Counted from the first letter of the stretch, positions 51,264-59,789 are shown. The stretch: DNA of 64,000 bases from Actinokineospora sp. NBRC 105648 (GCF_030269645.1 NZ_BSTR01000026.1:1-64000); one strand, 5' to 3'. The notes: generated from the sequence alone by a model not told the origin. Translations and numbers: made by a program.

Positions 51264-53981
51264 CTACCCGCCGCTCTGCGTCAGCGCGAGCGCGAGCTCC
51301 ACCTGCGAGCGCACCCCGGTCTTGCGGTAGATCCGGGTGAGGTGCACGTCGACCGTGCGCGTGCTGATGTCGAGCCGGTCGGCGATCTCCTTGCGCTTCA
51401 TGCCCGCCCGGATCAGCAGCGCGATCTCCCGCTCCCGACGCGTGAGGTCGACCAGCACGGCCACCTCCGGCTCCGCCGCGCCCTCCGGCTGCACCCGGCT
51501 CTCGAACCAGTCGGCCAGGGTCAGCGCGCCGTGCCTGCGGGCGATCTCGTGCGCGAGCGCCGCGTGGTCGCGGGCGTGCGCGTGCCTGCCCAACGGCTCC
51601 AGCACGGCGGCCGCGTGGCCGAGCGCGTACGCCTGCTCGATCGCCATGCTCGCCCCCGCGTACGCGCCCGCGGCTCGCTCGTAGCACTCCGCCGCCTCGC
51701 TGGTCCGCCCCTGCGCGCGCGCCGCGTGCCCATCCGCCAGTTCGGCGCAGGCGAGGTTGTAGGGCAACGGGTTCGCCAACGCCTGCGCCCGGCTGCGGGC
51801 GGCCCACTCGGGCACCCGGGGGTCCTCGGCGTCGGCGCCCGCCGCGCACAGCAGCTCCCAGAAGGAGCCGCGGTGGTTGGCCGGTATCCCCAGCAGGTCG
51901 GCGCCCTTGCCCTCGTTGAGCACCAGGGTGACGCAGTGCGCGGCGTCGCCGTCGAGCCAGGTGCACCGGGCCAGCGCCAGTGCCGCGATCGCCGCGCTGC
52001 CGTTGACGCTGGACTCGGCCACCGGCTGCTGCGCCATCGCCTGCTGGGCCAGCACCTTCGCCCGACCGCTGCCGGGCGGCTGCAACCACACCTCGGCGAG
52101 CGACTTGAGCGCGGTCGCCTGCGCGTGCCGGTGGGAGTTGCCGGTGCCCGACTCGACGATCGCCGAGTCGGCCGAGTGGCAGGCCTGCTGGAGCAACCCC
52201 AGGTGCCGCTCGGACTCGCTGAGCAGCACTAGCAGCGTGGGCAGCAGGAAGGTCTGACCGCGCTGGTGCACGACGTTGACCCCGCGCGCCAGGTGCCTGC
52301 GGGCGTCGACGTAGCGGCCGAGGTACACATCCGCCAGGCCCACGATCATCAGCGCCGCCGGGCTCGCCGCCACGGTGTGCTCGGGGGAGCGGTCCAGCAG
52401 CCTGCCCGCGGCGGTCGCGTCCGCGACCGCGCCCAGCACGTCGCCCCCCGCTACCGTGTCGAGCGACCGCGCGCCCAGCAGCCCGGCCGCGGTCACCAGG
52501 TCGCCGTGCTCGTAGGCCAGGCGCAGCGCGGTGTCGGTGCGCTCGCGGTCGCCGACCCGGCCCAGCATGCTCGTGCGGATGTGCTGGGCCAGCACGAGCC
52601 GCGGCCAGATCGCCGGGTCGCGCGGGCGCCCGGCGCGCAGCTGCTCGGTGAGCAGGTCGACGGTCTGCACGTCGTGCCCCAGCATGGTCTCCACCACCGA
52701 GACGAACGCGATCTGCTCGGCCAGCTCGCGCGGGTCGGCGCGGCCGGACTCGTGCACCACGAACAGCAGCTCGCGGCTCTCCGCCAGCCTGCCCACCTGC
52801 CCGAGCGCCCCGCTCAGCGCCGTGCGCGCGCGCAACCCGACGTCGGTGGTGGCGGGCGCCTCGGCGATCACCGTGGTCAGCCACGAGATCGCCACCGCCA
52901 CGTCACTGGCGATGATCTCCGCCGCGGCCGCCAGGATCCGCTCCAGCTCGCTCTCCCTGGCCCGGGAGAGGGAGTGCACGAGGTGGAAGCCCAGCTCCCG
53001 CTCGCCGGCGCCGCGCGAGGTGAGCCGGTTGATCGCGCGCTGGTGCGCCTTCACCGCCCAGCACGGGTCGATGCTGCGGTGCAGCAGCGTGCCGAACACC
53101 TCGTCGCGGATGCACAGCTGGTCCCCGCCGGGGTCGCTGCGCACCAGGTCGCGCCGCCCCAGCGAGCCCACGGCCGCGGTGGCGACCCGCAGGTCCACCT
53201 CGGCGACCTCGGCGAGCAGCTCGGCGTCGAACCGGGCGCGCAGCACGGCGGCGGCGTGCAGGACGTACCGCTCGTTGATCGTCAGGTCTCGGGTCTCGCG
53301 CAGCACGGCGAGCTCGAACGGCGCGGCGGGCGCGTCGGTGCCTAATCGGGCGCACTCGTGCAACGCCTGCAACGCCTGGAGGTGGAACGGGTTCCCCCGG
53401 CTGCGCCCGCGCACGGCGCGCGTGGCCGAGGACGCCGACACGGCCAACAGCTGCTCGTCGGTCATCGGGCCCAGCTCGACCCGGACGCAGTGCCCGTACG
53501 CCGACCCCACCGCGATCGCCTCGGCCAGCTCGACCGGGGTCTGCCTGCCGCGCAACGAGATCACCACGTCGGCCAGCGGGGGAGTGTGCCCCAGCGCCAT
53601 CTCGCGCAGCTCGGCCAGGGTGCGCTCGTCGGCCAGGTGCACGTCGTCGAGCACGACCAGCTCGCGCGGGGGGCGGCGGGCCCGCAGCCGGGACACCTGG
53701 TTGCCCTGCTCGCCCGCCCGGTGCCGGGCCCGGCGCACCATCGTGCGCACGGCGTCGATCGCGCACTCCTGCCTGCGCCGCGAGCACTGGTAGACCGTGG
53801 CCGGGTTCGCGCTCCACCGCCGGTCCTTGGCCACCGCGGAGAGCAGGTGCGTCTTGCCCGCGCCGGGGTCGCCGACCACGGCGATCACCCGGCCCGGCGC
53901 GAGCGGGTCGTGGACCGCGTCCAGCAGCAGCCGCAGCTCGGCCGCGCGCGCCACGTCGGTGTCGTCCTCGTGCTGGTTCAT
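51264..53981 (-). CDS. LAL-family LuxR transcriptional regulator
   Basis: A 905-aa large ATP-binding LuxR regulator. Walker A is GDPGAGKTHLL (about residue 33), Walker B is LVVLDDVH, the middle is a long helical TPR-like region, and the last 60 residues are a LuxR helix-turn-helix (LTRREREIALLIRAGM to TVDVHLTRIYRKTG). Such proteins are usually pathway activators; the aby cluster has a counterpart (AbyH). A TTA codon occurs at 53345-53343 in ARLGTDA, so its translation may need bldA tRNA and thereby tie the cluster to development. The ATG at 53981 follows AAGGGGG at a rather long spacing. A TTGACA hexamer on the minus strand (54121-54116) may belong to its promoter. Confidence 0.88.
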   Translation of the reverse strand: MNQHEDDTDVARAAELRLLLDAVHDPLAPGRVIAVVGDPGAGKTHLLSAVAKDRRWSANPATVYQCSRRRQECAIDAVRTMVRRARHRAGEQGNQVSRLRARRPPRELVVLDDVHLADERTLAELREMALGHTPPLADVVISLRGRQTPVELAEAIAVGSAYGHCVRVELGPMTDEQLLAVSASSATRAVRGRSRGNPFHLQALQALHECARLGTDAPAAPFELAVLRETRDLTINERYVLHAAAVLRARFDAELLAEVAEVDLRVATAAVGSLGRRDLVRSDPGGDQLCIRDEVFGTLLHRSIDPCWAVKAHQRAINRLTSRGAGERELGFHLVHSLSRARESELERILAAAAEIIASDVAVAISWLTTVIAEAPATTDVGLRARTALSGALGQVGRLAESRELLFVVHESGRADPRELAEQIAFVSVVETMLGHDVQTVDLLTEQLRAGRPRDPAIWPRLVLAQHIRTSMLGRVGDRERTDTALRLAYEHGDLVTAAGLLGARSLDTVAGGDVLGAVADATAAGRLLDRSPEHTVAASPAALMIVGLADVYLGRYVDARRHLARGVNVVHQRGQTFLLPTLLVLLSESERHLGLLQQACHSADSAIVESGTGNSHRHAQATALKSLAEVWLQPPGSGRAKVLAQQAMAQQPVAESSVNGSAAIAALALARCTWLDGDAAHCVTLVLNEGKGADLLGIPANHRGSFWELLCAAGADAEDPRVPEWAARSRAQALANPLPYNLACAELADGHAARAQGRTSEAAECYERAAGAYAGASMAIEQAYALGHAAAVLEPLGRHAHARDHAALAHEIARRHGALTLADWFESRVQPEGAAEPEVAVLVDLTRREREIALLIRAGMKRKEIADRLDISTRTVDVHLTRIYRKTGVRSQVELALALTQSGG

Positions 53982-54165
53982 GCCGTGCCCGATCCCCCTT
54001 GGAGCGTGCGGACAAGGCGGCGCTGCCATGCCGGTACCGCAGGGTCGAGCGCCCGGCCGTGTTCGGATCGGACGTCTCGACTGGACACCCCAACTCCACT
54101 TGGCGGCCCCGGGGTTGTCAATCGGCGTCCGCATGCCGATACGTGCCCTGACCGGTGGTTGCGCC

Positions 54166-54765
54166 TCAGGGCCCCGCCGTGCGGACCGCGATGCCCTCGA
54201 TCACCAGCTCGATGAACCGCTCGGTCTCGTCCTTGCCCGCGCGGGTCGTCTCGCGGACCCACGCGGCGCCGCTGAGCAGCCCGAACAGCTCGTCGGCGGT
54301 CAGGTCGGCGCGCACCTCGCCCGCGCGCTGGGCGGCGCGCAGCAGGTCGGCGCCGCTGGTGTGCATGGCCGCGCACATGGCGTGCGACGGCGTCCCCTCG
54401 TCGTACATGCTCTGGGCCAGGATGCCGACCAGGCCGCGGAACGTGCTGAAGTGCACTACGGCGTGCCGCATCCAGTCGGTCAGCGCGGTCAGCGGCGCCA
54501 GCCGGTCGGCGACGTCGCGGGCGTGGCTCACCAGCACCTCGAGCCCGTCGCGGGTGGCCGCCTCGACCAGCGTGGCCCGGGTGGGGAAGTGCCGGTAAAG
54601 GGTGCCGATGGCCACGCCCGCCTCGTGCGCGATGTCCTCCAGCGAGGCGTCGGACCCGTGCTCGGCGAACGCCGTGCGCGCCGCGACCAGCAGCGCGTCG
54701 TAGTTGCGCCGCCCGTCCGCGCGCTTGGGCCGCTGGGCGATCTGCGGCACCGGTGTCTCAGCCAT
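54166..54765 (-). CDS. TetR-family repressor, probably of the adjacent exporter
   Basis: A 199-aa TetR-family protein with the N-terminal helix-turn-helix at about 23-68 (LEDIAHEAGVAIGTLYRHF) and a ligand-binding C-terminal domain of the SbtR-like group. It is transcribed away from the MFS exporter, the standard layout for a repressor that senses the exported compound; the aby cluster has AbyC next to AbyD. The ATG at 54765 follows AGGAGG. The intergenic region carries a clear inverted repeat suited to TetR binding. Confidence 0.9.
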   Translation of the reverse strand: MAETPVPQIAQRPKRADGRRNYDALLVAARTAFAEHGSDASLEDIAHEAGVAIGTLYRHFPTRATLVEAATRDGLEVLVSHARDVADRLAPLTALTDWMRHAVVHFSTFRGLVGILAQSMYDEGTPSHAMCAAMHTSGADLLRAAQRAGEVRADLTADELFGLLSGAAWVRETTRAGKDETERFIELVIEGIAVRTAGP

Positions 54766-54791
54766 GGGACCTCCTTGACTAATCGAGGCAG

Positions 54792-54822
54792 CCTCAGGTT
54801 AACTGGCCGCGCCAACCTGAGG
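54792..54822. promoter_or_regulatory. Inverted-repeat operator between TetR and MFS genes
   Basis: A perfect 9-bp inverted repeat, CCTCAGGTT and AACCTGAGG, separated by 13 bp, sits in the 124-bp divergent region. The overall palindrome of 31 bp is long for one TetR dimer and may bind two. It lies 27 bp from the tetR start and 68 bp from the MFS start, so it could control both. Confidence 0.7.
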
Positions 54823-54889
54823 TGGTCTCACCCTAGCAGGGCGGCGTGGTCGACCGGTCTGGCCGATCTTCTGGCGATGGAGGAGACGA

Positions 54890-56380
54890 ATGAGCACCGA
54901 GACCAACCCGGGAGCGCCTGACCAGGCGGATCCGGCGGTGGAGACCACGGCAGCCGCCGAGGTCACCGAGGTCACCGAGGCGGCCGAGCCGGGCACCGAG
55001 CCCGCCGCCGACGCGGGCGGCAGGTGGGGGCTCGCGCTGGCCGCGATCGTCGGCGCGGAGTTCATGCTGCAGCTCGACGGCACCGTGGTGAACGTGGCGC
55101 TGCCGACGCTGCAGACCGACCTCGGCCTGGACGTGCCGACCGCCTCCTGGGTGCCCAACGGGTTCCTGCTCGCCTTCGGCGCGCTGCTGCTGTTCAGCGG
55201 CAGGCTCGGCGACTCGATCGGGCACCGCCGGGTGTTCGCCGGCGGCATCGCGCTGGTGACGCTGGCCTCGCTGGTCGCGGGCCTGGCGCAGAACGTGCCG
55301 ACCCTGCTGGTCGGCCGGGTGCTGCAGGGCGCGGGCGCGGCCCTGGCCGGACCGGCGGGCCTGGCGCTGCTGGCCACCGCGTTCTCCGGTGAGCGCCAGC
55401 AGCGGGCCTTCGGCCTGTACTCCACGGTCACCGGCCTGGGCGCCGCCGCGGGCATGGTGCTCGGCGGCGTCCTCACCTCGGTGGGCGACTGGCGCTGGAG
55501 CCTGCTGGTCAACGTCCCGATCGGACTGGTCATCCTGGCGGTCGCCGCCCGCACGCTCGGCCTGCGCGGCGACAGCACCAACTCCCGCTCGCTCGGCCTG
55601 CCCAGCGCGGCGCTGGCCACCGGATCGCTGGTGCTGCTGGTGTTCGGCCTGGTCGGCGCGGCCAAGACCGGCTGGACCTCGACCTCGGCGCTGCTCCCGC
55701 TGGCCGCGGGCGTGGTGTTGGCCGTGGTGCTGGTCCTCGTCGACCGACGCGCCGCCGACCCGCTGCTGCCCGGCCGGATCTTCGCCGACCGCGCCCGTGC
55801 CGCGTCGTTCGTGAGCCTGGTGCTGCTGGCCGCCGTGCTCACCGGTTTCCTGCTGTACCTGGTGCAGTACCTGCAGAACTCGCTGCACCTGTCCCCGCTC
55901 AAGGCCGGTCTGGCGATCCTGCCGTTCGGCCTGGCCCTGCTGGCGATCATCCAGTTCGTCACGCCCCGGCTGGCCAAGGTCGACCTGAAGGTGCGCGGCG
56001 TCGCGGGCCTGGTGCTGGTGCTCGCCGGGGTCGCCTGGCTCAGCGCGCTGGACGCCTCGAGCACCTACGCGACCGGCGTGCTGCCGCAGATCGTCCTGCT
56101 CGGCTTCGGCGTCGGCCTGGCCATCGTGCCGATCAACATGATCATCCTGACCACCAGCGCGCCCGAGGACACCGGTATCACCGCGGGCCTGCTGCAGACC
56201 AGCCTCACCATCGGCGGCGTTCTCGGCGTCGCGGTGCTGCTGATCCCGTTCACCAGTGGCACCGGCGTGCCCGCCGACACCATCGGCGGCCTGTTCGGGT
56301 GGACCGTGGTGATCACCGCGGCGGCCCTGCTGGTGGTCGTCGCGGGCTGGTTCGCGCCTAAGCGCGCCGAACAGGCCTGA
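54890..56380 (+). CDS. abyD: MFS drug exporter, DHA2 (14-helix) family (AbyD type)
   Basis: A 496-aa proton-driven efflux protein with an Ala/Glu-rich N-terminal tail of about 42 residues and 14 predicted helices. The DHA2 signatures are visible: LDGTVVNVALP in helix 1, GRLGDSIGHRRV in the first cytoplasmic loop, and GRVLQGAGAALAGPA in helix 4-5. It probably exports the polyketide and gives self-resistance. The ATG at 54890 follows GGAGGAG. Expression is probably repressed by the divergent TetR gene. A shared terminator lies after the stop. Confidence 0.9.
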   Translation: MSTETNPGAPDQADPAVETTAAAEVTEVTEAAEPGTEPAADAGGRWGLALAAIVGAEFMLQLDGTVVNVALPTLQTDLGLDVPTASWVPNGFLLAFGALLLFSGRLGDSIGHRRVFAGGIALVTLASLVAGLAQNVPTLLVGRVLQGAGAALAGPAGLALLATAFSGERQQRAFGLYSTVTGLGAAAGMVLGGVLTSVGDWRWSLLVNVPIGLVILAVAARTLGLRGDSTNSRSLGLPSAALATGSLVLLVFGLVGAAKTGWTSTSALLPLAAGVVLAVVLVLVDRRAADPLLPGRIFADRARAASFVSLVLLAAVLTGFLLYLVQYLQNSLHLSPLKAGLAILPFGLALLAIIQFVTPRLAKVDLKVRGVAGLVLVLAGVAWLSALDASSTYATGVLPQIVLLGFGVGLAIVPINMIILTTSAPEDTGITAGLLQTSLTIGGVLGVAVLLIPFTSGTGVPADTIGGLFGWTVVITAAALLVVVAGWFAPKRAEQA

Positions 56381-56392
56381 TCACCCACCGCG

Positions 56393-56424
56393 AAGGGCCC
56401 GGTAGCGGCGGCTACCGGGCCCTT
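56393..56424. terminator. Bidirectional terminator between MFS and SARP genes
   Basis: A perfect 14-bp inverted repeat, AAGGGCCCGGTAGC with its complement, and a 4-nt loop lies 12 bp after the MFS stop and 18 bp after the SARP stop on the other strand. The arms start with AA and end with TT, so it can serve both directions. Confidence 0.9.
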
Positions 56425-56442
56425 CTGCGTGTCTGGGCTCGC

Positions 56443-57201
56443 TCAGCCCGCGAGCGAGTACCCCCGGTCGGCGTTGAGGATCGCCGACTGCAACCGCCGC
56501 ATGGTCTCCCGGGGCTCGAGCCCGAGCTCCTCCCGCAACACCCGCCGCGCGGTGTGGAACACCGCGAGCGCCTCGGCCCGCCTGCCACTGCGGTGCAGCG
56601 CCAACATGAGCTGCTCGCGGAACGCCTCGTGCAGCGGGTACTCGTCGACCCACTGCGCCAGGTCCTCGATCACCTCGCGGTGCCTGCCGGTCTCCAGCGA
56701 GCACCAGGCGATCGACTCCAGGCAGCGCAACCGAACCTCCTCGGCCCACCGCGCGAACCCACCGACGATGAGCCCGTTGCGGATCCCGGCCAGCACCGGG
56801 CCCCGGAAGAGCCCGGCCGCCCGGCTCAGCGCCCCCAACGCCGCCAACGGGTCGGCGTCGAGCAGCACCCGCCCCTCGGCGTGCGCGGCCTGCAGCGCGG
56901 CAACGTCCACTTGCGACGGTTCAACCGCCATCACGTACCCCTGCCCGTGCGTGCGCAGCACGGCCGGGTCCACCCCGATCCCGTCGAACCGCTTGCGCAG
57001 CCGGGAAACATAGACGTGCAACGCCGCCCGCACCCGACGTGGCGGGTGCTCACCCCAGAGCTCGGTGATCAGCTCGTCGGCGGGCACCACCTGGTTGGCC
57101 CGAATCAGCAGCGTGGCCAGCAGCGCCTCGATCTTCGGTGCCGTGATCGTCATCGTGGTGTCACCCACCACCTGCAACGGGCCCAGCAACTGATACCTCA
57201 C
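56443..57201 (-). CDS. SARP-family pathway activator
   Basis: A 252-aa Streptomyces antibiotic regulatory protein of the short type. Residues 1-95 form the OmpR-like winged helix (TAPKIEALLATLLIRANQVV and ALHVYVSRLRKRF), and about 100-245 form the bacterial transcriptional activation domain (EEVRLRCLESIAWCSLETGRH, GRRAEALAVFHTARRVLREELGLEP). Such proteins bind paired heptamers just before the -10 of target promoters. The GTG at 57201 (VRYQLLGPLQV) follows GGAGG and gives the canonical family start. Its own upstream region carries an 11-bp heptamer repeat, so autoregulation is possible. It is probably the last gene of the cluster. Confidence 0.9.
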   Translation of the reverse strand: MRYQLLGPLQVVGDTTMTITAPKIEALLATLLIRANQVVPADELITELWGEHPPRRVRAALHVYVSRLRKRFDGIGVDPAVLRTHGQGYVMAVEPSQVDVAALQAAHAEGRVLLDADPLAALGALSRAAGLFRGPVLAGIRNGLIVGGFARWAEEVRLRCLESIAWCSLETGRHREVIEDLAQWVDEYPLHEAFREQLMLALHRSGRRAEALAVFHTARRVLREELGLEPRETMRRLQSAILNADRGYSLAG

Positions 57202-57338
57202 GGGTAGCCTCCGGCAGTCCGATGTGCGCCTAGCGGAACTTGATCCGCGACGATTCTGGCCGGCCCGCCCCGGGCGGCACATCAGCGGAAACACCTACGT
57301 CCACGATGTGGGTACGTACTCCCCGTGCGCCCACGATG

Positions 57339-57377
57339 ACGCTAGGTTCCCGAGCCCCGCTAAACCATCCCCTAACC
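57339..57377 (-). promoter_or_regulatory. Candidate SARP-box promoter upstream of the SARP gene
   Basis: On the minus strand GGTTAGG (57377-57371) and GGTTTAG (57366-57360) are spaced 11 bp, and TAGCGT (57344-57339) lies 22 bp after the second heptamer. This is the best heptamer pair plus -10 in the window. The start codon is about 138 nt further on, giving a long leader. Confidence 0.42.
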
Positions 57378-57575
57378 GACTGACACCCCCCTGACCACCC
57401 AGTGGAACACCCACCGCCCCCGGTTGACCACCGCCCACTCCCCGCCCCGGCCTTTGGCCCCTGCTTCCTGCTCCTCGGTTTCCTGCCCCCACCACACAAC
57501 AGCCCCCGGCTCCGCCCCCACGCAGTCTCTTCCCGGTTGAACCCAGCCACCCACCCCCGCCCCCCACCCCAGCCA

Positions 57576-57602
57576 CCCGCCCACCCGCCCACCCACCCAC
57601 CC
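57576..57602 (-). other. G-quadruplex-type tract, seven GGG runs with 1-nt loops
   Basis: The plus strand has seven CCC runs each separated by one base (57576-57602), so the minus strand reads GGGN seven times. One-nucleotide loops favour a very stable quadruplex. It lies within a C/A-rich region with no credible gene, 375 bp upstream of the SARP start and 71 bp from palindromic element F. The interval 57202-57672 holds nothing else beyond the SARP promoter. Confidence 0.7.
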
Positions 57603-57672
57603 AGCCAGTCAGCCCCCCAACCCAGGCCCCCCAACCGCACCACCCCCACAACCGCACGCGGGCAACCGTCCT

Positions 57673-57815
57673 GCTCGATGGGGTGGTGTGGCTTTGTTTG
57701 GGGAGAAAAGAGGCGCTAGCCTGGCCCAGGCGGTGGGTATCCCTTTCCCACCCGCTCTACCCACTGCGCCTCTTTTCTTAGGGGCCCCAAACAAAGCCAC
57801 ACCACCCCATCGAGC
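57673..57815 (+). repeat. Palindromic element, copy F
   Basis: A 143-nt element with perfect 31-bp outer arms (57673-57703 with 57785-57815) and a perfect 13-bp inner stem, AGAAAAGAGGCGC with GCGCCTCTTTTCT. The arm sequences differ widely from copies B-E, yet the layout, the ends GCTCGAT/ATCGAGC, the asymmetric TTAGGGG before CCCC and the interior CGCTAGCCTGG plus GGTGGGTATCCC are kept. Confidence 0.88.
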
Positions 57816-57841
57816 CCACCGCACAAGCCCCCGCGCCCGCG

Positions 57842-57913
57842 GGCCGCGGGAAACCCCGCGGTCGCGGAAACCCCTCGGGTCGCGGGAACCCCGGGCGTCG
57901 CGGCAACCCCGGG
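57842..57913 (+). repeat. Four 18-bp imperfect tandem repeats
   Basis: Four consecutive 18-bp units of the form GGTCGCGGGAACCCCGGG with a few changes each fill most of the spacer between palindromic copies F and G. No frame across them looks coding. Confidence 0.75.
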
Positions 57914-57937
57914 CGGGGCGAGCGGCTGGGCAGGTGT

Positions 57938-58080
57938 GCTCGATGCGGTGGATTGGCTTTGTTCGGGGCCCCTAAGAAAAGAGGCGCCGTGGGTAGAGCG
58001 GGTGGGAAAGGGATCACCCACGCCGGAACCAGGCTAGCGCCTCTTTTCTCCCCGAACAAAGCCAATCCACCGCATCGAGC
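57938..58080 (-). repeat. Palindromic element, copy G
   Basis: A 143-nt element, inverted relative to F, with perfect 31-bp outer arms (57938-57968 with 58050-58080) and a perfect AAGAAAAGAGGCGC-type inner stem. Against F, several arm positions changed on both sides so that pairing is preserved. On the minus strand the interior reads CGCTAGCCTGG and GTGGGTGATCCC. It lies between the divergent SARP and methyltransferase genes. Confidence 0.88.
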
Positions 58081-58375
58081 AGTTGGCACCTCGCCCCCAG
58101 TTGGATGGCACTCACCACAACCCAGCCCAGCCGGGGCCGGCCCCATCCCAGCCCACTCGGCCCAGTTCAGCCCGCTCCCATCTCAGCCAAACCTGGCCCG
58201 CCCCAGCCGAACGCTCCGCGCCGCCCGCCCACCCGCCCCGGCGCCACCCAGTCCTCCCGCACCACCCCCATCCCAGCCAGCGCGCAGGTGATGGCTTCGC
58301 GGCGATCTCGTTGCCTGTCGGTGAAAGATCAGTTGCCCGGTCCGCGTGCCGTTGTCGGCCTGGGACACTGGTTCC

Positions 58376-59008
58376 ATGTCCGAACTCGTCGACGACATCA
58401 CGCTGGGCACGCTGTCCGTGGTGGCCAACAACGCCATGAACCGGACCCGCGACCTGGCCGCCTACCGCCGTGCGCTGCGGATCGACCCCGTGGCCGAGCT
58501 CGGTCCGGCGGGTTGGTTGGACCTGTGTTGCGGCAGCGGGCGCGCGCTCGTCGAGGCCGCCCGGCCCGGTCGCAGGTTGGTCGGTGTGGACCTGGTCGAC
58601 TTCTTCGCGCCGCGTCCGCCGGAGGTGGAGTTCCACGTCGCGGGGCTCGCCGACTGGGCTCCGGAGGCGCCGTTCGACCTGATCACCTGCGTGCACGGGT
58701 TGCACTACATCGGCGACAAGCTCGGTGTCCTGGCCCGGATCGCCCAGTGGCTCACCCCGGACGGCGTGTTCGTCGCCGACTTCGACGCCGCCGGTGTCCG
58801 GGGGCCGGACGGCCGGTCGCTGGGCAGGCACCTCACCTCCGCCCTGCTCGCGGCGGGCTTCACCTACGACGCGGGCACGAAGCGGATCTCCCGGCGCGGG
58901 TACGCCGAGGTCGAGTTCCCGTTCACCTACCTCGGCGCGGACCCGGACGCCGGCCGGAACTACACCGGCCAGGAGGCCGTGGCCGCGCACTACGCCATCA
59001 ACGGCTGA
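58376..59008 (+). CDS. Class I SAM-dependent methyltransferase
   Basis: A 210-aa Rossmann-fold methyltransferase. The SAM-binding motif I is LDLCCGSGRALVEA (about residue 53), the acidic loop is GVDLVDF, and the motif IV region reads FDLITCVHGLHYI. The substrate is unknown. The ATG at 58376 lacks a clear ribosome site, so the mRNA may be leaderless. The gene is separated from the cluster by the F/G repeat pair and its 3' end overlaps the convergent phosphatase-like gene by 11 bp, so I place it outside the pathway. Confidence 0.82.
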   Translation: MSELVDDITLGTLSVVANNAMNRTRDLAAYRRALRIDPVAELGPAGWLDLCCGSGRALVEAARPGRRLVGVDLVDFFAPRPPEVEFHVAGLADWAPEAPFDLITCVHGLHYIGDKLGVLARIAQWLTPDGVFVADFDAAGVRGPDGRSLGRHLTSALLAAGFTYDAGTKRISRRGYAEVEFPFTYLGADPDAGRNYTGQEAVAAHYAING

Positions 59009-59717
59009 GCACCCGCACCACCTCCGCGTGCACCCCAGGCGCCGCCGCCAGGAAGCTGTCCTCGGTCGCGCTCCACGGTCCACCGGACACCGTCGACACC
59101 CGCGCGCCCGCCTCCCGGGCCACCAGCGCGGCGCCCGCCAGGTTCTCCGCGTCCCGGCCGAACTCCCAGAACACGTCGACCCGCCCGGCCGCGACCTCCG
59201 CCACCTGCCACGAGGTCGGGGCCAGGCCGCGCACGGCGCCCGCCGCCGCGAGCATCCCGGGCAGCGCGTGCCCGGCCGCCGCGAACGCCTCTGGTTGCTG
59301 GTCCGGCGGGAACGCCGTCGTCGCCAACGCCGCTGCCAGGGACGTCTTCGCCGACGGTGTGATCACCCGCCCGTCCCGCCGAGCGCCCTGCCCGCGCGCG
59401 GCCGAGTAGGTCTCGCCGAGCAAGGGGGAGTGCAGGACCGCCAGTTCAGGTTCCCCGTCGCGCACGAGCGCGACCGTCACGCACCACTGTGGAAGGCCGT
59501 GCAGGTATTGCACGGCGCCGTCCATCGGGTCGACCGTCCACTCGTCCGCCGACGGTCCCAGCGCGGTCAGTTCGTCCCGCAGGCGCGCCGAGAGCGGTTC
59601 GTCCAGTTCGGTGAACGCCGCCCACAGCCCCTCCAGGGTCACCGGCGGCGTCTCGGGTCCGCGACGCGGGATGTCGGCGGCGACCCGTTCCACGATCTCG
59701 ATCACTGAGTTCAGCAT
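58998..59717 (-). CDS. Inositol monophosphatase family protein, degenerate metal site
   Basis: A 239-aa protein of the inositol monophosphatase superfamily, which dephosphorylates inositol phosphates and related sugar phosphates with Mg2+. The central motif is present as TVDPMDGAVQYLHG, where the family has DPxDGTxNFxHG, so Thr and Asn are replaced by Ala and Gln. The usual upstream GEE metal-binding pair is not visible. The late Asp region reads RDAENLAGAALVAREAGARV. Activity may be altered or lost. It is divergent from the Lrp-type gene with a 72-bp gap. Confidence 0.75.
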   Translation of the reverse strand: MLNSVIEIVERVAADIPRRGPETPPVTLEGLWAAFTELDEPLSARLRDELTALGPSADEWTVDPMDGAVQYLHGLPQWCVTVALVRDGEPELAVLHSPLLGETYSAARGQGARRDGRVITPSAKTSLAAALATTAFPPDQQPEAFAAAGHALPGMLAAAGAVRGLAPTSWQVAEVAAGRVDVFWEFGRDAENLAGAALVAREAGARVSTVSGGPWSATEDSFLAAAPGVHAEVVRVLSR

Positions 59718-59789
59718 GCCGATAAGCCTGCCGAGCCCACCGGCGTCCTATGCTCACCATCACGCCAGGATGAGCGGAACAGGACACCC

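Noticed and set aside
57230-57657. Gly/Trp-rich minus-strand frames (repeated GGW and GGWVGG)
   Set aside because: They are the translation of the C-rich tract that contains the quadruplex motif; there is no ribosome site or known family.
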